A stretch of DNA of 7,226 nt from CAZRUA01 sp964603125. Its GTDB lineage: Bacteria; Bacteroidota; Bacteroidia; B-17B0; Aurantibacillaceae. Positions 1 to 4,148 of the stretch are shown piece after piece (position 1 is the first letter of the stretch; the number at the start of each line of letters is the position of its first letter). The notes beneath the pieces were generated by a model. It did no database searches and was not told the DNA's origin. It saw nothing but the letters and a program-made list of their open reading frames with translations. The stretch lies in the NCBI GenBank assembly GCA_964603125.1, contig CAZRUA010000141.1, positions 1-7,226 of the forward strand, written 5' to 3'. The translations under genes and the position numbers were made by a program.

Positions 1-1434
1 GTATTCACTTCCTGATGTGATTAAACCCATTGCAATACCAGTAACAGGTTTTTTAATTTTAACACCTGCATCCATTAAAGCTAATGTTCCTGCACAAACT
101 GTTGCCATTGATGACGAACCGTTACTTTCTAAAATATCAGAAACAACACGGATTGTATAAGGACAATCGTTTGGTAAAACTTTCTTTAATCCACGCATTG
201 CAAGGTTTCCATGTCCAACTTCACGACGACCAACACCGCGATTTGGTTTTGCTTCGCCAGTTGAGAAAGCAGGGAAATTGTAATGCAATAAGAATTTATT
301 TTCTCCACGGAAAAATGCACCATCAATTAATTGTTGGTCTAACTTAGTACCTAAAGTTACTGTAGTTAATGATTGTGTTTCTCCACGCGTAAATACAGCT
401 GAACCGTGAGCAGAAGGTATATAACCAACCTCGCTCCAGATAGGGCGTATATCAGTTGTTTTACGACCATCTAAACGTATTTTTGTATCCAATGCAACAC
501 GACGTACTGCATCGTACTCAACACCATGGTAATATTTGTTAATTAATGCTTCTTTTTCTTTTAATTCTTCAGGAGTAAAAGTTGCTTTGTATTCAGTTAA
601 AATTGCTTTGAAAGCTTCTTTACGCTCGTTTTTGTTTGGGTTACCAATTTTAGCAACATCATAAACTTTTTGGTAAGTAGCTTTTTCAACAGCAGCTTTT
701 AATTCCAAATCATTTGTTTCGTGGCAGTATTCACGTTTTGCTTTTAAACCAGCTTTAACAGCAAACTCTTCAATACCTTTAATTTGTAATTTAATAGCCT
801 CGTGCGCAAACTTAATAGCCTCAAGCATTTCTGCTTCAGTAATTTCGCTCATTTCACCTTCAACCATCAAAATATCGCTTTTAGATGCAGCAACAATCAT
901 ATCAATTGTTGAAACTTCTAAACCATCAACATCTGGATTTAAAACTAATTTACCATCAATTTTACCAACACGAACTTCAGAAATTGGTCCGTTAAATGGA
1001 ATATCAGAAACTGCAACTGCTGCAGAAGCTGCTAATCCAACTAAAGCATCAGGTAATGTTTTTCTATCTGATGAAATTAACGAAATTAATAATTGAGTGT
1101 CGGCATGATAATCTTCTGGAAATAAAGGACGCATTGCTCTATCAACAATACGAGAGATTAAAACTTCATGATCAGATAAACGACCTTCGCGCTTTAAAAA
1201 ACCTCCAGGAAAACGACCTGTAGCCGCATATTTTTCTTGATAATCTACTGTTAATGGTAAAAAATCTACTCCTTCTTTTGCATCTTTATTACTAACTATT
1301 GTAGCTAATAACATTGTGTTTCCTAATCTAACAACAACAGATCCGTCTGCTTGTTTTGCTAATTTCCCTGTTTCAAGGGTTACCATTCTTCCATCTCCTA
1401 AGTCGAAAGAATGTGTGATTCCTATTTGTGACAT
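1..1434 (-). CDS. pnp: Polyribonucleotide nucleotidyltransferase (PNPase), N-terminal 478 residues, cut by window edge
   Basis: PNPase degrades RNA 3'-to-5' by phosphorolysis, releasing nucleoside diphosphates, and is a main exoribonuclease of mRNA turnover in the cytoplasm. The reading frame is open from an ATG at 1434 to the left edge. Visible parts are the first RNase PH-like domain (about residues 10-145, with FPGGFLKREGR at 75-85 and RPLFP at 102-106), the helical linker region (about 150-310), and most of the second RNase PH-like domain (from about 315), including FFRGENKFLLHYNFPAF (374-390) and SDILESNGSSSMATVCAG (432-449). The frame ends at GIAMGLITSGSEY. The catalytic aspartate motif (LSDILGDEDH-like) and the KH and S1 RNA-binding domains therefore lie outside the window. 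The gene follows rpsO on the same strand after 164 bp, a neighbourhood shared with many bacteria. No convincing own promoter was found in that gap, so it may depend partly on readthrough from rpsO. Confidence 0.97.
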   Translation of the reverse strand, partial: MSQIGITHSFDLGDGRMVTLETGKLAKQADGSVVVRLGNTMLLATIVSNKDAKEGVDFLPLTVDYQEKYAATGRFPGGFLKREGRLSDHEVLISRIVDRAMRPLFPEDYHADTQLLISLISSDRKTLPDALVGLAASAAVAVSDIPFNGPISEVRVGKIDGKLVLNPDVDGLEVSTIDMIVAASKSDILMVEGEMSEITEAEMLEAIKFAHEAIKLQIKGIEEFAVKAGLKAKREYCHETNDLELKAAVEKATYQKVYDVAKIGNPNKNERKEAFKAILTEYKATFTPEELKEKEALINKYYHGVEYDAVRRVALDTKIRLDGRKTTDIRPIWSEVGYIPSAHGSAVFTRGETQSLTTVTLGTKLDQQLIDGAFFRGENKFLLHYNFPAFSTGEAKPNRGVGRREVGHGNLAMRGLKKVLPNDCPYTIRVVSDILESNGSSSMATVCAGTLALMDAGVKIKKPVTGIAMGLITSGSEY

Positions 1435-1449
1435 CTTTTTTTGATTTGT

Positions 1450-1468
1450 GTTCCGACGTTTTCGGAAC
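1450..1468 (-). promoter_or_regulatory. Hairpin in the pnp 5' leader
   Basis: A perfect 7-bp inverted repeat (GTTCCGA / TCGGAAC) with a 5-nt loop lies 15 nt upstream of the pnp start codon. It is the most GC-rich patch in a very AT-rich leader and no run of T follows it, so it does not look like a terminator. In E. coli, pnp is autoregulated through a leader stem-loop processed by RNase III. A similar role here is inference only. The stem is shorter than usual RNase III substrates, so it could instead stabilise the mRNA or modulate initiation. Confidence 0.5.
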
Positions 1469-1546
1469 TGATTTATATTGATTTATTTTTTCTTTTAATT
1501 GAATTAAGTGTTTTTTTAGAGTATAAATATGAACCCTTTTTAACAG

Positions 1547-1574
1547 AAAAGGCATTCTGTTGTTACAGAATGCC
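1547..1574 (-). terminator. Probable intrinsic terminator or attenuator after rpsO
   Basis: On the minus strand a perfect 10-bp stem (GGCATTCTGT / ACAGAATGCC, 1551-1574) with a 4-nt loop begins 24 nt after the rpsO stop codon. Only four T residues follow before the tract is interrupted (TTTTCTGTTAAAAA). The stem is strong but the T tract is short, so partial termination with readthrough into pnp is plausible. That would match the leaky terminator between rpsO and pnp in E. coli. An alternative is an RNA-processing or 3'-end stabilising hairpin. Confidence 0.72.
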
Positions 1575-1598
1575 CCCACTTAATTACTTATTTCCGCA

Positions 1599-1868
1599 TT
1601 ATTTACGTAAATCTAAAGTTTTTATCAACTCACGATATTTCATGATGTCTTTTGCCTTTAGATAATCTAATAAAGCACGACGCTTACCTACTAAATTTAA
1701 TAGAGAACGTTGTGTTCCAAAATCTTTTTTATTGTTTTTTAAGTGACCTGTTAAGTGGTCTATACGTGTAGTAAACAAAGCAATTTGACCTTCAGTAGAT
1801 CCTGTGTTTGTTTCTTTTCCACCGTGTTTTTTAAAAATATCTTTTTTTACTTGAGATGATAAGTACAT
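1599..1868 (-). CDS. rpsO: 30S ribosomal protein S15
   Basis: S15 is a primary binding protein of the small subunit. It binds the central domain of 16S rRNA and helps form a bridge to the 50S subunit. The 89-residue product has the normal family length and an uninterrupted S15 sequence: GSTEGQIALFTTRI (23-36), the LTGHLKNNKKDF segment (39-50) and the RRALLDYLKAKD block (63-74), which are the conserved rRNA-contacting helices. The ATG at 1868 gives the standard N-terminus and is preceded by A-rich sequence with no clear Shine-Dalgarno site. It has its own promoter at 1903-1932, is followed by a hairpin terminator, and pnp lies next on the same strand. The predicted leader is only about 25-30 nt. 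That leaves little room for the kind of S15-binding pseudoknot known from E. coli, so feedback control of that type is not evident. Confidence 0.98.
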   Translation of the reverse strand: MYLSSQVKKDIFKKHGGKETNTGSTEGQIALFTTRIDHLTGHLKNNKKDFGTQRSLLNLVGKRRALLDYLKAKDIMKYRELIKTLDLRK

Positions 1869-1902
1869 TTTACTTTCTTTTTTGTTTTTAATAAATAGGG
1901 CG

Positions 1903-1932
1903 CAAAGATAAATAAATTTATCTAACTGCCAA
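1903..1932 (-). promoter_or_regulatory. Bacteroidota-type promoter for rpsO
   Basis: Read on the minus strand, a TTG (-33 element, 1932-1930) is separated by exactly 19 nt from TATCTTTG (-7 element, 1910-1903). This matches the TTG-N19-TAnnTTTG form used by the primary sigma factor in Bacteroidota. It lies just after the accD stop codon and 34 bp upstream of the rpsO ATG. A 16-bp inverted repeat (GATAAAT-N2-ATTTATC, 1907-1922) overlaps the spacer and the -7 element. Confidence 0.85.
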
Positions 1933-1941
1933 CAGTTTTTC

Positions 1942-2787
1942 TTAATTTTTTAACATTTTTAATAAGTTACCTAGTTTTTCTTTTAGTTCTGTTCTAGGTA
2001 CAATCTTATCTAAAAATCCTTTTTCAAGCACAAATTCAGCGGTTTGGAAGCCTTTTGGTAAATCTTTTCCTATGGTTTCCTTAACAACACGCGGCCCTGC
2101 AAAACCTATTAACGAACCTGGTTCGGCAATGTTTAAATCGCCTAACATTGCGTAACTAGCTGTAACACCGCCAGTTGTTGGGTCAGTTAAAAGCGAAATG
2201 TATGGAATGCTAGCTTTATCCATTAATGATAGTTTAGCAGAAGTTTTTGCCATTTGCATTAATGAGAATGCAGCTTCCATCATACGCGCACCACCCGATT
2301 TGCTGATAATAAGCAATGGTGTTTTAGTTTTTAAGCAAAAGTCAATGGCTCTCGAAATTTTTTCCCCTACAATCGACCCCATACTTCCTCCAATAAAATT
2401 AAAGTCCATACAGCAAATTACTAAATCCTGACCGTTTACTTTTCCATAACCACTTCTTAAAGCATCGCGTAACCCCGTTTTTTTTACGGTGTCAATCAAT
2501 CGCGAAGTGTATTTTTTAGTGTCTGTAAAATTTAACGGGTCACCGCTAACTAAATTTTCGTGTAATTCGGTAAAAGCATTGTCGTCAAATAATATTTCAA
2601 AATATTCTTTCGAACCAATTCTTTCATGATATCCACAAGCACTGCAAACATATTTATTGTTTGAGTGATCTTGCATAGTATGAATTTTTTTACAGCTCGA
2701 GCACTTATACCACAAACCTTCTGGAGTTTCTTTTTTCTCCTTTGTGCTTGTTGTAATTCCTTCTTTTATACGTTTAAACCAACCCAT
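1942..2787 (-). CDS. accD: Acetyl-CoA carboxylase carboxyltransferase subunit beta
   Basis: AccD pairs with AccA to transfer CO2 from carboxybiotin on AccB to acetyl-CoA, giving malonyl-CoA, the first committed step of fatty-acid synthesis in the cytoplasm. The 281-residue product has the N-terminal four-cysteine zinc ribbon (CSSC at 29-32, CSAC at 48-51). The crotonase-like carboxyltransferase core follows: GGSMGSIVGEKI (133-144), SGGARMMEAAFSLMQMAKT (164-182), DPTTGGVTASYAMLGD (202-217), and AEPGSLIGFAGPRVV (221-235), with the paired glycines expected for the acyl-thioester oxyanion sites. It is slightly shorter than the E. coli protein at the C-terminus. The ATG at 2787 gives the common MGWFKR-type start. 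It lies 111 bp downstream of fba on the same strand with no convincing promoter in between, so co-transcription with fba is likely. accA is not in the window. Confidence 0.98.
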   Translation of the reverse strand: MGWFKRIKEGITTSTKEKKETPEGLWYKCSSCKKIHTMQDHSNNKYVCSACGYHERIGSKEYFEILFDDNAFTELHENLVSGDPLNFTDTKKYTSRLIDTVKKTGLRDALRSGYGKVNGQDLVICCMDFNFIGGSMGSIVGEKISRAIDFCLKTKTPLLIISKSGGARMMEAAFSLMQMAKTSAKLSLMDKASIPYISLLTDPTTGGVTASYAMLGDLNIAEPGSLIGFAGPRVVKETIGKDLPKGFQTAEFVLEKGFLDKIVPRTELKEKLGNLLKMLKN

Positions 2788-2795
2788 TTTTGTTA

Positions 2796-2830
2796 AATTA
2801 AAAATTAAGATTTAAGAATTAAGAATTGAA
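2796..2830 (-). repeat. Five-unit 7-bp tandem repeat in the accD leader
   Basis: On the plus strand the units are AATTAAA, AATTAAG, ATTTAAG, AATTAAG and AATTGAA, giving 35 bp with a strict period of 7. The array ends 8 bp upstream of the accD ATG, so it would be transcribed as an unstructured A/U-rich leader (CUUAAUU-like units). Similar TTAATTCTTAATT strings are, from memory, common between genes in Bacteroidota. The array could vary in copy number or simply be low-complexity spacer. Unit 3 and the last unit are imperfect. Confidence 0.6.
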
Positions 2831-2883
2831 AACAATACTAAATTCTAGATTAATCATTTAAAAATTCAAAATTTTTAAATCTT
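2807..2883. repeat. Imperfect inverted repeat between fba and accD
   Basis: The 14-bp arm AAGATTTAAGAATT (2807-2820) is matched in inverted orientation by AATTTTTAAATCTT (2870-2883), with a single mismatch. A further 5-bp inner match (TTGAA 2826-2830 / TTCAA 2865-2869) lies inside it. It could fold into a long AU-rich hairpin in the fba-accD transcript. The base composition is extreme, so part of the match may be chance. Confidence 0.45.
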
Positions 2884-2890
2884 CAATCTG

Positions 2891-2909
2891 CAATTGCTCT
2901 ATGCAATTG
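2891..2909 (-). other. Small hairpin straddling the fba stop codon
   Basis: A perfect 7-bp inverted repeat CAATTGC / GCAATTG with a 5-nt loop spans the last codons of fba and its TAG stop, which sits in and beside the loop (2899-2901). No T tract follows it on the minus strand, so it is a poor terminator. It might mark the fba mRNA end or slow exonucleases. It may also be chance, since CAATTG is itself palindromic. Confidence 0.4.
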
Positions 2910-3951
2910 TAATTGATTTATCTAAATAAACATCCTGTATTGTATTTAACAAGCTAATGCCTTCTGCAAAAGGTTTTTGGAATGCTTTACGTCCCGAAAT
3001 TAAACCTTGTCCGCCAGCACGTTTGTTAATTACAGCAGTTGTAACCGCCTCTTGTAAGTCAGTTGCACCTTTACTTTCGCCACCGCTATTAATTAAACCA
3101 TTGCGTCCCATGTAGCAGTTAGCAACTTGGTAACGGCATAAATCAATAGGATTATCAGTAGTTAGCTCACTATATACTTTTGGATGAGTTTTTCCATGAC
3201 CAACAGCAGTGTAACCGCCGTTTTTGTCCGATAATTTTTGTTTGATAATATCAGCCTGAATGGTAACTCCCAAATGATTAGCTTGAGATGATAAATCAGC
3301 TGCAGTGTGATAATCTACACCATCTTTTTTAAATGCATTGTTACGAGTATAGCACCATAATATAGTAGCCATACCTAACTCGTGAGCGCGTTCAAAAGCT
3401 TGAGCCACTTCAACTATTTGGCGACTAGATTCTGGTGAACCAAAGTAAATTGTTGCTCCAACTGCAACCGCACCAAGGTTCCAAGCCTCATCAACCGACC
3501 CAAACATAATTTGGTCAAATTTATTAGGGTATGATAAAAACTCGTTATGATTAATTTTTACAATAAAAGGAATTTTATGAGCGTATTTGCGAGATACAGA
3601 AGCTAAAACTCCGTAAGTAGAAGCAACCGCATTACAGCCACCTTCAATAGCTAATTTAACAATGTTTTCACTATCAAAAAAAGCAGGGTTTGGGGCAAAT
3701 GAAGCACCCGCACTATGCTCAATTCCTTGGTCAACAGGTAAAATACTCATATAACCTGTATTGGCCAAACGACCAGTTCCGTATAATTGTTGTAAACTAC
3801 GCAATACTTGAGGGCTTCTGTTTGTTTGAGCGAAAATGCGATCAACAAAGTCAGCTCCTGGTAAATGAATTAAATCCTTTGAAATAGTCTTACAAGTGTG
3901 AGTTAATAAACTCTCGCCTTGCGCACCTAAAATTTCTGCTGTTTTCGACAT
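2899..3951 (-). CDS. fbaB: Class I fructose-bisphosphate aldolase (FbaB/DhnA type)
   Basis: This enzyme reversibly cleaves fructose 1,6-bisphosphate to dihydroxyacetone phosphate and glyceraldehyde 3-phosphate through a Schiff base, in glycolysis and gluconeogenesis. The product is 350 residues, the same length as E. coli FbaB, and closely resembles it throughout. Shared blocks are RLANTGYMSILPVDQGIEHS (61-80), ASTYGVLASVSRKYAH (110-125), GAVAVGATIYFGS (160-172), AFKKDGVDYH (206-215), ANCYMGRNGLINSGG, and the final AVINKRAGGQGLISGRKAF. Lys237 in the ADIIKQK motif is the expected Schiff-base lysine, and Asp74 is the conserved active-site acid in the DQG motif. The metal-binding motifs of class II aldolases are absent. 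The ATG at 3951 gives an N-terminus collinear with E. coli FbaB. It heads the minus-strand block and is divergent from the protease gene. A -7 element (TACTTTTG) lies just upstream. From memory, related flavobacteria often have a class II aldolase beside accD; that is unverified. Confidence 0.96.
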   Translation of the reverse strand: MSKTAEILGAQGESLLTHTCKTISKDLIHLPGADFVDRIFAQTNRSPQVLRSLQQLYGTGRLANTGYMSILPVDQGIEHSAGASFAPNPAFFDSENIVKLAIEGGCNAVASTYGVLASVSRKYAHKIPFIVKINHNEFLSYPNKFDQIMFGSVDEAWNLGAVAVGATIYFGSPESSRQIVEVAQAFERAHELGMATILWCYTRNNAFKKDGVDYHTAADLSSQANHLGVTIQADIIKQKLSDKNGGYTAVGHGKTHPKVYSELTTDNPIDLCRYQVANCYMGRNGLINSGGESKGATDLQEAVTTAVINKRAGGQGLISGRKAFQKPFAEGISLLNTIQDVYLDKSITIA

Positions 3952-3970
3952 GTTTTTCTATTTAAGGTGG

Positions 3971-3999
3971 CAAAAGTAACAAAAAAATGCAAAAATCAG
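3971..3999 (-). promoter_or_regulatory. Probable promoter for fba, with a weak -33 element
   Basis: On the minus strand TACTTTTG (3978-3971) matches the Bacteroidota -7 consensus TAnnTTTG, 19 bp upstream of the fba start codon. No TTG stands at the usual 19-nt spacing. The nearest substitute is CTG at 3999-3997, with an 18-nt spacer. The -7 box is therefore well supported and the -33 box is not, which may mean dependence on an activator. Confidence 0.6.
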
Positions 4000-4091
4000 C
4001 CAGAATTAGTCTAAAATTACTCTTATGTTTCCTTACCTTTAAAATAGGCTGTTTTGTACCGCTCATCCCAACATTTTATTATTTTATATAA

Positions 4092-4123
4092 TTTTGAGTT
4101 CTAATTAAAATTTTATACCTTTA
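4092..4123 (+). promoter_or_regulatory. Bacteroidota-type promoter for the secreted metalloprotease
   Basis: TTTTG (4092-4096) is followed after exactly 19 nt by TACCTTTA (4116-4123), a near-consensus TAnnTTTG with A in the last position. Transcription would start at about 4130, leaving a leader of about 20 nt before the ATG at 4149. This placement argues against a TTG start codon at 4128. Confidence 0.72.
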
Positions 4124-4148
4124 TTTATTGTTTAAAAATAGATATAAC

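Noticed and set aside
84..347. Plus-strand 87-codon open frame
   Set aside because: It is antisense to a highly conserved part of pnp, so it is a shadow frame.
996..1223. Plus-strand 75-codon open frame
   Set aside because: It is antisense to the first RNase PH domain of pnp and has a low-complexity Leu/Gln-rich composition typical of shadow frames.
1373..1579. Minus-strand 68-codon open frame across the pnp start
   Set aside because: It overlaps the pnp N-terminus in another frame and is formed mostly of the terminator and leader sequence.
1441..1665. Plus-strand 74-codon open frame
   Set aside because: It runs antisense over the rpsO 3' end, the rpsO terminator and the pnp leader hairpin, and its product resembles no family I know.
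2831..2860. Internal promoter for accD
   Set aside because: TAGTATTG on the minus strand is one base off the -7 consensus, but the nearest TTG is 26 nt away, so the spacing does not fit.
3690..3887. Plus-strand 65-codon open frame
   Set aside because: It is antisense to conserved N-terminal blocks of the aldolase; no promoter or family match.
4034..4041. TACCTTTA as a second -7 element for the protease
   Set aside because: There is no TTG at a suitable distance upstream, unlike the copy at 4116-4123.
4128..4148. TTG start codon extending the metalloprotease by seven residues
   Set aside because: It lies at the predicted transcription start of the promoter at 4092-4123 and would put charged residues before a normal signal peptide. 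The ATG at 4149 starts that peptide directly.
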